Shown: piece by piece, positions 25,201 through 36,591 of the stretch
Layout of the letters: every line of letters begins with the position of its first letter
Position numbering within the stretch: the stretch's first letter is position 1
NCBI GenBank assembly: GCA_004335635.1
Contig: QAXH01004515.1
Span: 2,513-58,583 of the forward strand
DNA from: Chloromonas sp. AAM2
Lineage: Eukaryota > Chlorophyta > Chlorophyceae > Chlamydomonadales > Chlamydomonadaceae
Reading direction: 5' to 3'
DNA: 56,071 bases
The notes under the pieces: generated by a model
The model's database searches: none
The model's input: the letters and a program-made list of their open reading frames with translations, nothing else
What the model was told of the DNA's origin: nothing
Program-made: the position numbers and the translations under genes

Positions 25201-26363
25201 AGAACTGGCAAACTTCTTTTTTTCCATTCCTCCTGTAACAATATCACCTGCTGTCCCAAAGCATACACCGGCCTGCATCAGTTTGCTATGCTTGCCCCTG
25301 CCTGCAAAGTGCCAGCCCCACACCTCAACACCACACACACACACAGCCCCACACCTCGCAGCCCTGGACTCCAGTGGCTTACCCGCAGGCGGTGGCTGCA
25401 CGTCCCTCGTGCGCCTTCTGCGGGCTGCATGCAGCTGTGCCTCGTGTTCAAAGCCCGGCAGCCGCAGGTTGGCCGCGCGGCTCTCCGCCTGCCGCAACGT
25501 CTCTACATCAGTCAGCCGGCTTCCAACCACCATGACTCGTGCACCGTGCTTCAGCCCTGACAGAGGCACGGCATGCAGAGCACGTTGGTGTGCTTTCCTC
25601 ACCCGGCTGTGCTGCCTGCTTTTCATGTCAAGTGACCGGTGCTGTGCATTACGACCACTCCAAGTTGCTTCAACACAATATCAGAGCCCATGTGGCATCT
25701 GAGGTGAATGTGTCGCCTGCCATTTCACTGGTACTGTGGGTTACCGACTACTCTAGTGGCGTTGCCGCCTGTTTACAACCTGTGGCGCTACGGTGGTATG
25801 CAACGAGAGCCGAAGTTGCTTCAACACATTACCGTTGTGCATGCCTGCCGGGCAGGCCAGAGCTCAGCTCACACCCCACATAACTTGAGCGTGGTCTGAT
25901 GATACTGTAGTGGTGGTTATGCATGCACTGAAAACGTCTTGTGCATGCACACATGCTGTCATGAGCACTGGCATGCATGTGTTCAACGTTGGCCTACCTG
26001 CATTGGAAGCTGTTGTGCCTTGGGGCAGGGAGCTGGGCACCAGAGACCCCTTGCCCACTCCCAGTAGCTTTAGGGTTGCAGGTGCCAGGCTCAAGCGGCG
26101 GCATATCTCGGCAGCAATGTCCGCAACCTCTGCGCACCAGCAACAATTGCGATGATGACCATGCACACGAATGCGTTAGAACATGCGAGGAGGTAGGAGC
26201 AAAGAGTTGAGAACGGAGGAGCAATTGAGTGCTGCATGGCTGGGTGCATGGTCTGCAGCCATGACGTCATGCATGAATACTCACGAGGGTTTGCGACCGG
26301 CAGCTCAATTGTTTGTGAGCTGCCACCGAAGCGAACTGCGATGTTAAACTGGCCTTGGCTCAT
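22247..26363 (-). CDS. Ubiquitin-like and WLM-domain zinc metalloprotease
   Basis: Wss1-like family: proteases acting on DNA-protein crosslinks and SUMO/ubiquitin-linked substrates (family knowledge). Exons: 26363-26285, 26129-25998, 25556-25383, 24510-24423, 23869-23788, 23483-23434, 23220-23177, 23025-22904, 22723-22247; 415 residues, all phases consistent. Residues 1-70 form a ubiquitin-like fold (FNIAVRFGGSSQTIELPV, then VADIAAEICRRLSLAP...LKLLG). The WLM domain follows: SYEVMRSAGLQPGPEEALKL, ASDHGIMAAMDKHGFDVGKL, GVDPVCVLGYNTNRGESIYL, RLRTDDLKGFRKYEAI, and the zinc site HELTH with the third ligand in GDH. Order and spacing match the land-plant UBL-WLM proteins closely. The C-terminal exon is low complexity with an EQDA repeat and a helical end; I see no PUB domain, which some plant relatives carry. 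The intron after 23177 begins with GC instead of GT. Intron 3 contains dispersed elements. ATG 26363 is the only suitable start. Confidence 0.9.
24998..25213 (+). mobile_element. Short dispersed element with two cores, copy 3
   Basis: Starts with a diverged left core (CTGTCCCAGATGTGGCACCA), continues CACACCGTATACCAACACG, has a CACACACACGCACACG stretch, and ends with TTGTCCCAGAACTGGCAAAC followed by TTCTTTTTTT. Same layout as 40131-40370. It lies in intron 3 of the WLM gene, in the orientation opposite to transcription. Confidence 0.7.
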
Positions 26364-26792
26364 AGCTTCCTCGGTTGAGCGCTCGAGAAGTGTAACTTGG
26401 TTTGTAAATTCCAACAACTGGTGCTCGTAAACGATGATTGTTCATCCTGTGACTTCATCCTTTGACTCAGTGCTGCTGTGACCTTGCGATGGCCTCACGT
26501 AAGTTGCGGTTGTCGCAGAAGCTTCCGAGACTCACAAAAGTCGTCAGACTGGTCAACGTTGTACCATACTAACGTTGGTAAGGTGACCTCTTCGTTCAGC
26601 CTTCGCGCACAACTGTGTACATTGTACTTAACTTGAAGTTGACTTGTGGTGCTGCAGTAGTATCAGGTAATCTCGTTCATAAGGCGGTTCTCCCACATAT
26701 TTGGACTGGCCTGGTAGTAGCTGCTCATGCACCTCACTCAGATACAGCCAATGGATCACTAGTGACGTGGCCTGACCTGATCACAAGAGTGG

Positions 26793-26899
26793 ACGGATTC
26801 CAACCCGTCCTACCTACATGTGAAGGGGATTGCGACACAGCAGGATAGTTATGGTGGTGGTCAACCCCTCGAGGTGCTATCCTGTCCGCATACCTCGTT
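26793..26899 (+). repeat. Dispersed repeat C, copy 1
   Basis: Begins GGATTCCAACCCGTCCTACC, continues GTGAAGGGGATTGCGACACA, and ends with GGTGCTATCCTGTCCG. CAGGATAG and CTATCCTG inside the unit form an 8-bp stem with a loop of about 30 bases. Confidence 0.8.
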
Positions 26900-27477
26900 A
26901 GACCCAGAAAAGGGGCCTGAAAACATGTGCAAATCGTTTGATATTGTGCTGATTGGCATCCACAAAATGCAGGATACATCACCTGATCCCATGCATTCAA
27001 CACCAGTCGTGTCCCACAGCTTGACGTAGCCTGGGACACAGGATAAGACCCAGAAAGGAGAGGCTGTCTTGTCTCTTCCTTCACTACGGAACATAACCAA
27101 GCACCACCCAGCACCTGCAGCAGTACCCTTGGGCGAAAGGAAGGAGTTACAACAATGTAGAAGCGCACACCCAGAGTTATCGTCCATCATGATCGTCATG
27201 TGCAACGGCACCAGGCAGCTCAGGGAGCTCCAGCCCTTTCCTTCACATCTGACGGCCATAGCAATAAGCAGCTCCTGGCACAGGTCTGTTGTTACATACC
27301 CTTAGCGCCCGCTGTTGGCCTGGAATCCCTTTCCGTGTTGACATAACACATCCCGCCTTCAATGGGCTCTGGGCCAAAGTCAACAGGCTTGTCTCAAGGC
27401 CAAAGCGTGTGCAAGACACACGAAGGGTATTGCAAGCCGGGTGCAAGCCAGACCCTGTTTTCCATCACATGAGGGGA

Positions 27478-27545
27478 GGGATTTCAACCCGTCCAACCTA
27501 TATATGAAGGGGATTGCGGCACACCAGGATAGTAGTGGTGATGGC
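27478..27545 (+). repeat. Dispersed repeat C, copy 2 (left part)
   Basis: Matches the left 65 bp of 26793-26899 (AACCCGTCCAACC, TGAAGGGGATTGCGGC, CAGGATAGT) and then diverges before the second half of the hairpin. Confidence 0.8.
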
Positions 27546-28900
27546 GAATGATGAGAAAAAAAGAGAAATGACCGGACCATGAGTGCCAATGAGCACTGAA
27601 TAGAATGCTGCATGGACCGAGCCTTTGCCTGGCGACCCTAGTGACAGGCTAATGAGATGAGTAACTGAGAAAGCTTGCCAGCAGTAGCACACCTGGCAGT
27701 TGTGACGCAATGGTTGCAAACGGTGAATACTCAATTTGGGAAAACGCGTATCTACATTCTTGTGTCGGACGACACAATGGGCCTGATTGAGGACCTGGCA
27801 CAAGAGCTTCTCGCCTCGGAGGTAGTACGACAGCAGCTTGAAGCAGCCACAAAAACCCTCAAACACAGACTGCGTGTGCGAGAGGGAGATGGGTGAGGTA
27901 GAGTAACTCGCGCTTTAGAGTTAGAAGTCCACTCATGAACACCAGGTCCACCCGCGACACAGGCCAAACATGCAACATTACGGAACACTCAGTGATGTGC
28001 CAGGCCAGATAAAAACATCCATGCAACACCAGCCCGTGACAAGTGGACGCGATTTGCGACCATACCTGCTGATGCATGTTGAAGGGTGACGGGGAGAGTA
28101 GTTGCAAGTAAAACTGTACATGACATGCCAATGAGCATTTGCCCTGCTATTCTTTGAATCTAAACTATTGGCAAATGCAGCCACGGTTGACAGCACATTT
28201 TCTGTTGTCAAAACACACCATGTGGTGCCGCCCACACCGCCGTACGTTGGCAGTTCGTACGTTGGCCAATGGGCTGTGAGATGACATCAGGCTGGTGGGT
28301 ATGTGTAGATCCAGGGGACACAAAGGGCCCGCCATCCGAGGGTCCACTGTTGCAGCAGATTGGTAAGGCAAGCACGACCTATGGAATTCCATAAGTGAAG
28401 AGATCTTGTATATGTTGGTGCGACTCCTGGCAAACTTCTAACTCTAACCTTTTGGCCGTGTGTGCAGCTAAGTCTGTCACTGCCCATTACCGCGTTCTCA
28501 TACTGCGACCTCCAGCTCGCGAAACCTGTAGGACAGTGCATGGGTATTCTGTATTTGCTGTGTGAGGGTTCGTGTATCCTTGGCTACAGCAGTGATCAAG
28601 AAGCTCCACCTGCCTGTTTGTACAGCTTAGCGTGCCCATAACAGAGGCAAGAGTGCACAAGCACTGCCATACATTTCCTGCAGCGTGCACCAATCAGCGG
28701 GCCTCCAGATCAAGGAAGAATCAATTGCCCTGCTGCAGGAGGTGCAGGTTTGCCGGGCATTGAAACTATCTCATGCACGAGTTGGCCAGCTGCCCATCAG
28801 ATATCATTTCATTTACAATGCTTCACTGGCAGTCAAGTGCACACGCTTTGAATCAGGCTGGCTGATTGAGGTCACGCAAATGCAGACATCTCATGGAAGG

Positions 28901-29003
28901 AGGGAACCAAACCCGTCCTAGTAGCACGTGAGGTGGTTGACACAGCACACCAAGATAGTAATGGTGATGGCCACCCCCTGGGGTGCTATCCTGTCCGTAA
29001 ACC
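28901..29003 (+). repeat. Dispersed repeat C, copy 3
   Basis: Contains AACCCGTCCTA, GACACAGCACACCAAGATAG, and the right half with GGGGTGCTATCCTGTCCG, so it is full length but more diverged. The right end continues into sequence matching the region after 26890 only weakly. Confidence 0.75.
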
Positions 29004-29080
29004 ACCTTGAAAATAAGCCTGTGGTCTGCCTGAACCAAATCGTGATGACCTGCAGCACCATCAGCTATCAATTCGTCTGC

Positions 29081-29142
29081 ATTGAAAAAGAAGTGATAGG
29101 CAGTTGGCAGAATTGAAAAAGAAGTGATAGGCAGTTGGCAGA
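29081..29142 (+). repeat. 31-bp exact tandem duplication
   Basis: Two identical adjacent copies of a unit that starts ATTGAAAAAGAAGTGATAGG. Their identity implies a very recent duplication. Confidence 0.9.
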
Positions 29143-29289
29143 CACCAAATCATCCAGCTCATCCACAAATACCCGGCAGGTTGGTGAGGTGACATAGTGG
29201 CAGCATCAAGGTAACACGTGGTCCAACACAGCTTGGCAGCTGGGTGGACGCATGCACATGTATGGCAGTACAGTTGACATGCAAACGAT

Positions 29290-29381
29290 CAGCATCAAGG
29301 CCACATCACAGGACCCGGCTTACACACCACAAACACACCAGTTCCAGGGTCAGTCCCAAAATTGTCCCAGAAATGGCAACC
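29290..29381 (+). mobile_element. Short dispersed element, copy 4
   Basis: Contains GGCCACATCACAGGACCCGG, CACACCACAAACACACCAG, GTTCCAGGGTCAGTCCCAAA and the core with one mismatch, then T10. It is the reverse-strand counterpart of 39929-40008, matching across about 80 bp. A second core copy follows at 29444-29463, again preceded by GGTTCCAGT and followed by T8. Confidence 0.75.
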
Positions 29382-29443
29382 TTTTTTTTTTAAAAAAAAA
29401 AACGCAACTTGTGCATGGCAAGGTTCCAGTGGTACTCCCAGGA

Positions 29444-29463
29444 ATTGTCCCAGAACTGGCAAA
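29444..29463 (+). mobile_element. Dispersed core, isolated copy 5
   Basis: Exact TTGTCCCAGAACTGGCAAAC, followed by GTC and T8. Upstream only GGTTCCAGTGGTACTCCC resembles the body of the neighbouring copy, so this is a truncated or diverged insertion 63 bp from copy 4. Confidence 0.7.
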
Positions 29464-30335
29464 CGTCTTTTTTTTGCGTGGTTCTCGTGCAACATCCGCA
29501 TGATATGATCGAACAGCCTGGCAGGCCAGACCCTGAGGCCCTGCATGGCACCCTGGGCATGCCCAGGAAAGCATATGAGCAGCACTGAACACCAGCACTT
29601 GCGCGCGTATTTTGCCTAAACACATTTCATTTGCGACAAGCGCGTCCACATTGTTTAGCCGTGGGAACAATGTTTCTGTCGACCTGAGCAGCTCTTTAGT
29701 ACCAAGTGTACTCGATTGTCTAAGCCACAAAGTCATGCTGACCCGCCAGGCATAATTAGCCGTACGGATCACGTTGGGAAGGCCATGGGTTCTTCAATAG
29801 AGCCTGATTGGTGAGTGAGGCAATACCAGCAATGCCACACAGAAGCCTGACGATTGAGGATGCCTTATGAACAAGCATGAACTTGATATGATATTCCTCG
29901 TGTGTTCTCCGTGCGATGCTGCACGATGCTTGATTAACTGTGTTCTCATTATGATTATTTCAAAAGCTAGATGGTGGAAAGCATATTCCAACCTGATCAG
30001 TGATGGACTGGCTCATGAGCTTCCGATGGGCTTCCACCATGTTTTGCTTTCTTGCTCAGGTTAGGCCAGGGCGCTGCCCATCCCGTTCCGTGTCCTCTGA
30101 CGGCTTCCCTGGTGTAAATACATACATAGCAACTGTCAGAGCCCTGACCCAGTTGCCAACTCAGGCGCAGGCAATGTTCACCCGTCCTTTGTTGCTAGCT
30201 TTGCTTTCCTGGCTGCCTGCCACCCATCGGCAATAGGCATTCTTTCTGTGGCTGAACTGCTTTTTATCCATGAAGCAAGTACTGCTACTGTTACTTGACA
30301 TTTGTGAAATTGAGTTTTGGTTGAAGAGGTAGCGT

Positions 30336-33300
30336 TCACTTTGCACTCCACTCCGGTGCATAGTGCATGATGTACGTTTCCATGTTTCCCTTGCCCTTTG
30401 CCTCCACCCCTCCCGTGTGCTGCCATGGCTCGTGGGGCGTCAGCTCGCGGAAGGCGGCGCTGGCATGGATGGCGCCCGGAAGACCAGTGGACTCCATGCG
30501 GGAAGCCGTGTTCTGTGGAGAGAACACATGCAGGCAACGGAGACAGTCGGTTATCGGGTCGCATCAGTTCTAGGGTGAAAGCACAGCTGCCTGCACATGT
30601 TTGCATGCTATGGCATAGTACGATTTGCATTCATGGTGTGAGCAACTGACGTCTGGAGAAAATCTGCCAACAACGAAACTGAGTGCATAACACTATCGGT
30701 GTCAGCGAATGGGAATGCAAGATTCCATAGCGCCGCTGGTACCAATGGAAAAGCACAAGTTCACTAGCACCGGTGTGCAGATAGCATCGCTGGCACTGGT
30801 GTGCAGCCCACAAGGGAAGCACAGTCACCCACCACCGTGTCCTGCAAGCGCAAGCAAGGACAAGAAGTCAACGCATTTACATTCCATACGCCTGCGTCTG
30901 TGTGTTCAACTGTGACCCTTACAAATGTAAAGCTCGAGGCTCAGTGGGAATCGACAAATACGTGGTTATCCAGGCAGCCACAGCTGCACACATGTCCCAG
31001 CACGTGTTTTTCTGTTGGCCCTTCTCACCCCGAAGCAGCAGAATCGCGGCATGCGCCTGCCCACCACTCCCGTCATGATGGGCCCGCTGTGCACGCCCAC
31101 ACGCATCTTCACGGGCACGCCAAGAGGCGTCAGCACGGAACTGGCAGCGCAAACAACCGCCTTGGCAAAGCCAATCATCTGCATGCAACAAGCCATTCGG
31201 CAAGGTTGTTCTCAGATGTAGGTTTTGCAGACGCTCTGGGGCAGCCTTGGCAAGGAGTTTCTTACACACAAATAGAGGGTTTGCCAAACTTGCAGAGATA
31301 TTATTTGCCATGCAACCATGCAAGAAGGCAGCATGTGTGGCATTGCGGAAGCAGCAGCAACCGCCACATTTCCGACCCCACAGCGACTGCCTTCAGTCCA
31401 CATGACTGGTGCAGCCAGCGGCAATAGTGTAGCAGCTTGAACAGCGTTGCTCAACGTACCTTGCAAGCGTGTTCGGGATCAAACCCTCCCAGCACAGTTT
31501 TTGGGCTCCGGGCCTTGCCCAGGGTGTCCCGCAGCTCTTGCTGGAGAGCACCGCCCTCCTGCGAGTCACAACAAATCAAAACAACCAACACCCTTTGCAG
31601 TAAGCCACCAGTAACAGGAGCCAAGTTCTGACCAAAAGCCACGTCACAAGACCAACGGCCTCTCTCTTGTCCCACATGACAGGATCGTCCACAACAGCTT
31701 GTCAGGCTGTATAAATTCTGCTCCAACACATCAATCAACAACAGACACTGTCCTGTCACAAGCTTGAGCGTGTTTGATGATCAAGGACAGCACGCACCCC
31801 TGTTGTGGCCATATCAGTGTTGCCGGGCTGTATCAAGCCCAGGTCCTCACTTGGAGGCGTGGAGGGTCGGCGAGGCCGAGACCGGTCGAACAGACCAGCA
31901 CAAACCATGTAACAATCTGCAGCCCAGCACGGCAGCACTATAGGTGAAACTCTAATACGCAACGACATCGCAGGCATATCGCGAGTTGAAACGTACACGC
32001 CAGACAATCCTGAAGGCTTGGTTCGGCACGCATCCGAGGACAATGGGCTCGGTCTGACTTTTCTCACAGGAAAGTTCGACACTCGCCAGTCTGATCTAAG
32101 GAGCAGATGCAATATGAGCGTCAGCACTGCTCACCTCCAATAGTCTCGACCTTGTATACGTCGTACTCTTCCAGCAGCGAGTCGAAGACTGAAAACAACT
32201 CATTGAGGAAGAGCATGACCTGGGATGGGTGCAGGGCCTGGCTCATGGCAGTGAAGCCCTGAAAGGCAGGCATCAGCGTGCATCCAGGATAGCGTAAATT
32301 GGCCCTTAAAGAAAGATGGTGCCGGCCTCGGTCTTCAAGATTGCCGACAAAACACCAGTTGCTACACGACTGACCCAGGACAGCGGGCTCTCTGAGATCA
32401 CACTCAAACAAAACTGCACGCGCTCGCTAGCCTGCTGTAAGAGTATCATGACTCGCAACTGATATCTTTTGAGCTTGCCTGTATGTCTGTGAAGAGAATG
32501 GAGACTTCTTTGTGGTAGGTGCTGAGACGCTGCACATCCGCAGACGACAGCTGGGGTGTGCAACTACTGCTCATTCTACTCAAATTTGAAGCGCTCCGCA
32601 TTCCAGCACACCCGGTAGCGTCCTTAGTTTCCTCCATCTTCAAAGCCGTGGGATTTTCCAACGATTGCGTCTCAGGCAGTTGCAACGGAAAGTCCGGGAG
32701 TTCGTCAGGAGCGACATCAGTCGCCTGGCGCACGCTCCGCTCCGCAGCCATGGACGTGGTCGGAGAGGTAAATTCGGCTGAACTGTCTTCCAGGTTGATT
32801 TTGCCCATGGATTTCGCTAAGATGTCTTCCGAAATGGCAGAGGACAAGAGTCGGCTGTCCGCGCCTTGCTGGGGCCAGGAGCCCCACTGCGCTGCGGTCA
32901 CGGGCAGAGTGCCGTTCTCCGGGCCCCATGCTGTCTTTTCTTCAAGTAGCACATCGATCACCTGCAGTGTCGCCCAGATGATCGATTATGTGCGGCTTTC
33001 GCTTGACTTCATGGTGGCAGGATGTCCGTCAGGCACGCAGTGATGAGGCCTTGGGCACGCATGGAGCAGCTGCCACCATTACACGACTTGGTTTGCCCTG
33101 GGTATCCCAAAGCGAATAGGCCCAGGCCGCAACTGGTACCTACCTGCTGGGGCAGAATTGTTTTCAGGAGTGTTCGCTGCTGTGCCTGGAGCTTTTGAAC
33201 ACGGGTCTCGGCCTGCACTACACTGGTCACGTCCACCTGCACAGAGAGGAGGAGAGCGCAAGTGACTGTTCATTCAAGCATTCCCAAGCAGCATGTCCTT

Positions 33301-34816
33301 TGTCTTGTCAAGCCCGTAACTTTGTTGGCACTGGCTGTGTGAGGCTTGCCATCGTGCAATTGTGCAGGGCAGACCCTACCTCAGCCACAATAAAGATTTG
33401 CTGCCCAGTGACGCCATCCTTGAGAGTCGAAATGGAAACGTCATGATACACCTGCACAGGGAAAAAAAGGACGTTTGCCAGTTCTGGGACAATTCTTGTG
33501 TCTTGCACTGAAACCTGACAGCAAAACTGGTCAGGCGTCTTTGCACTCACAGAACACGTGTTTGTTCGTGAAAACCGGAGGTTTATTCATGCGCCCTCCT
33601 GTCATCCCATCAGGCGGTGCATGCTAGGCATCGACTCATGCCTGGGTATCAGTTGGCGCAGTAGTTGGCCGCACCACGGCATGAGTCAGGCAACAGGTTG
33701 GATATGTGTGCGTGTGGGCATCTCCATGGTCTCATTTGGCATGGCAAGACACAACTGTCCTTCTGGAGATATCGTTCCGAGTGGTATTAAGCCCACTTTA
33801 CATTGGCTTTGATGATCGCCTGTAGTGCATCAGCCCGTGTAATGCATGTCGTCTCTGGCAGCCTGTGCAGAAGATGTCACAGGCCACTTACATGGTAAGT
33901 GCTGCATGATTGTGCCACCTACCTCAGCATTTACTGGTTGCTGCATGTATCTGAGCAGCTTGGCACTGGTCACACGCACACGCCTCCTGAACATGCCCTC
34001 TCGCTGCACCGCTTCCAGACTCGACTCCAAAGCAGCCTACCAGCGAGTGATTGATCACAAGACCGTTTTTAGCACGTGGTGGTAGTCAATAGCATGCCAT
34101 ACAGGCACGCTTGTGAGGTCCAATGATTGTAAGGCGTCTGATCGCAAGGTGACTGCCACTGGTCGTAAGGCTACTGGTCGTAAGGTGACAAGTTGTAAGG
34201 CAACTGATCGTACGGCGTCACTGTTGCATGCCAATGCAGGGTGTTTGCGTCATGATCAGCTGCTGACTGGAGCATCTGAGATGCAGTTTGTCGGGAAGGC
34301 ATGTCTTGGCGTCAGCCTAGGTGATCAAGCAGCACAAAGCCAGGTGGAAGACGACGTGGCCTGTCAAGAGTGTTTGTGCAAGGAAAGTCTGATAAACCTG
34401 GCTCCTGCCATCTCTGCATTGGTTGGTAGTCAAGCTTGTCCTCTCTGCATTCATCTGATATCTCGTACCCTGTCATGACTGTCACAGCTTGCATGGTGAA
34501 GCGTGCACACAGGAGCAAGCTGCCTCAAAGCTATCCTGACATGCAGCAAGACAGATCGTTGCCAAGTGTCCCACCTGCGAGCCCAGCAATTCCAACAGGT
34601 AGTTAAGCTCACGCCTCTGGCTGTAGGCGGGCAGACACCCCGCTGGCAATTGGGTCAGCAGCTGGTCTGAGCCATGCACACCAACGCTGGCCAGCGACGC
34701 GGCATTCTGCAAGCAAAGAAGCCCACACGGCAGGGATGACAAACTTGCAGCAGCAGAGGGAACGTCAGGGACATGCAGTACTGGAAAACCGACTTGTTGT
34801 TGATGGATGCAGTGAC
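30336..34816 (-). CDS. PAS-linked class III guanylate cyclase (3' part of the gene)
   Basis: Makes cGMP from GTP. Exons: 34816-34575, 34036-33923, 33451-33380, 33236-33144, 32961-32479, 32258-32135, 31916-31798, 31558-31460, 31178-31029, 30841-30833, 30512-30336. From 34036 they give 479 codons and a stop with all phases matching. A PAS domain (PVLHVPD through [10 protein letters not shown] and GQQIFIVAE) leads into a signalling helix ([23 protein letters not shown]). The cyclase domain follows: [20 protein letters not shown] with metal Asp, [14 protein letters not shown] with second metal Asp and guanine-type Glu, [40 protein letters not shown] with catalytic Asn and Arg. Glu and Cys at the specificity positions argue for GTP. 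A Ser/Glu-rich insertion of about 130 residues separates the helix from the catalytic core. The intron after 32479 has a GC donor. The gene continues upstream; its true start is not identified. Confidence 0.9.
30833..30841 (-). other. 9-nt microexon coding Asp-Thr-Val
   Basis: On the minus strand CTTGCAG precedes and GTGGGTG follows GACACGGTG. The flanking exons end with ...CCFG and begin with NTASRM; the cyclase family invariably reads FGDTVNTASRM. The nine bases supply exactly the missing DTV in phase 0, with an intron on each side. Confidence 0.85.
33473..33493 (-). mobile_element. Dispersed core copy 6, adjoining a splice acceptor
   Basis: On the minus strand the core TTGTCCCAGAACTGGCAAAC is followed by GTCC, seven T, then CCCTGTGCAG and the PAS exon at 33451. 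The element's T run therefore serves as the polypyrimidine tract of this intron. Confidence 0.75.
33739..33850 (+). repeat. Dispersed repeat B, copy 2 (intronic)
   Basis: About 110 bp matching 37727-37831 throughout (from ATGGCAAGACACAACTGTCC to CAGCCCGTGTAATGCATG), inside the cyclase intron between the exons at 34036-33923 and 33451-33380. Confidence 0.85.
34130..34219 (+). repeat. Degenerate GTAAGG minisatellite in intron
   Basis: About six degenerate units of 13-16 bp built around CTGRTCGTAAGG and GTGAC, in the intron between cyclase exons 34816-34575 and 34036-33923. Confidence 0.75.
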
Positions 34817-36501
34817 CTGTGGAACCATGCAATTGAAAGTCATGAGGGCTTTCTGCATTTCAGTAATGCATGGCTGCTCAAGCAGTGTTCAGGACGCACC
34901 TGACCGATCACATGGCCCAGCTCGTTGCATGTAGTCACCATTGCTGCGAACACATGGAAGCAAACGTACAAGTCAGGCATCACCACTGCTGCTCATGTTT
35001 ACGGTGCAGGGCTATGCGGGAGAACCGAGAGAGACCTCTGGTCAACTACTACAGACCCGCAGGGCTGCCTGGAACAAAAACTTGAGCATCACAGGCACAG
35101 ATGCAGCACACACTTGTAGCGCCGGTGTAGCACTCTCAGCGTTTGTTCAGTAGCTTGTGCCAACGTTTGTGTATGAACGCACAATACTGAATTGTTTGGA
35201 TAGCACAACTTGCTACAAGCGTCGTCCGCTACATGACCATGATGACACAGGCAGATTTGGGAGTTGCACCCAACAAGAGTGCATGTGGCACATACCAAAA
35301 GAAAGGGCAATGTGCACAGAAATGTCGGTGTCCATCTGTTGCGCACCCTCCAAGGGCAAATGATCAACACACGGAACACCTGCCTATCAACCGTATCACT
35401 CAACAATCTGCCAGCAGCCTTGGCGTCCTTGGCCGCCCTGAATGAAATCCTGCGCTACTTCTCTACTGGGGCCAAACCCGGGCAATCCCACTTCTGGTCA
35501 GCTGGCTGTTCGCAATTCCAACAAACATCCTGACCAGCAGCAGGCGGTGCAGCAGGGGTAGCAGGGGTGGGCGCAGCTGTCTTGTCCCAACTTTGTCACC
35601 ACCTAGTGCACCTCCCGGCTCTTGTGGCTTCGTACGGAGCCCTCGTGTTTCGTTCGTGTTTCAGAAAATTAATTCATTGTAAAAAATCCCGTGTTGATTT
35701 TGATGAAGTACGGTAACTGTATTGACAAGCTGGTCCTGTGCAAGCACAAGCTGGTCCTGTGCTCGGGTGCAACTTCCGCACGTAGCGAACAATGCTACAC
35801 AACAACGGCAGTCACTCCACTGGCTGGCTGTAGTAGCCACAATGCACATAGCCACCGCGTCCACCACCGATGTGAATGCCGGGCTCCGAGGAACAGGAAG
35901 CCACACACCACTACCGACCCGCCTTGACTCACTGGGCACGTATTTCAATGCCATGTGGTCCCGCATGGCACCTGCCCAAATGCGTGGATCAAGGATGTCT
36001 AAATCTGGCTCCACGTGCATCAGCACACACCTGTACCAAGTAAGGATTACACGTGTTATTACCGAGAACACAGTGAGACTGACAAGCTGGACAGCGCGCC
36101 CTTACAAGCAGCCTCATTACAGTCACTGCCTTGGGAGTGGCATGGTTTTGAGCAGCCTTATGGGCGGTCTGCCCCGAACACCAATAGCACATCAGACAAC
36201 ATCTCCATGCCAACAGCTGCATTTCATGCACCTTCTAGTTCCACAAATGGTTGCTTGCACATGCGCTGCGGGGGACAATCAGTGAGCTGGGACGAGCGAG
36301 CCAAATGCAGCATGACTCACAGGCGTGGTGTTCCATCTGTTGAGAGCAGGTGTTTGGCACGGGCCCAGCCCCAGTCAGGCGCCTTATGGCCCGCTGCATC
36401 TGGGTCAATCCCCATCTGCAACCACCAAACGTGTTTGTGTGTGCATTCGCCCGTAGTAGCATGAATGCTTTCAATCAACTCTGAGCTGTCCACCAGAGAG
36501 C

Positions 36502-36591
36502 AACTAGTGTGACAAACTAGTGTGATAAACTAGTGTGACAAACTAGTGTGACAAACTAGTGTGACAAACTAGTGTGATAAACTAGTGTGAT
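36502..36591 (+). repeat. 13-bp minisatellite, seven units
   Basis: Seven head-to-tail units of AAACTAGTGTGAY, differing only by C or T at the last base. The array lies in a presumed intron of the minus-strand gene. Confidence 0.95.

Larger units (their letters stand above)
26364..30335. other. Repeat-rich intergenic region
   Basis: No gene is supported in about 4 kb. It carries three copies of dispersed repeat C (26793, 27478, 28901), two tandem copies of the GTCCCAGAACTGGCAAAC family (29290-29381 and 29444-29463), a fragment of that family's body at 28406-28428, and a 31-bp tandem duplication at 29081-29142. A plus-strand frame at 27675-27896 (charged, leucine-rich end) and another at 28700-28790 look faintly coding but have no recognisable motif. 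Confidence 0.5.

Noticed and set aside
33380..34036. Reading repeat B inside the cyclase intron as an exon
   Set aside because: The same sequence occurs between genes at 16.4 kb without coding context, and the exons on both sides join in phase without it.
34655..34858. Alternative frame ([13 protein letters not shown]) for the first PAS exon
   Set aside because: It stops before the next conserved PAS segment; the frame with PVLHVPD reads through to the next junction, although the preceding exon border remains uncertain.
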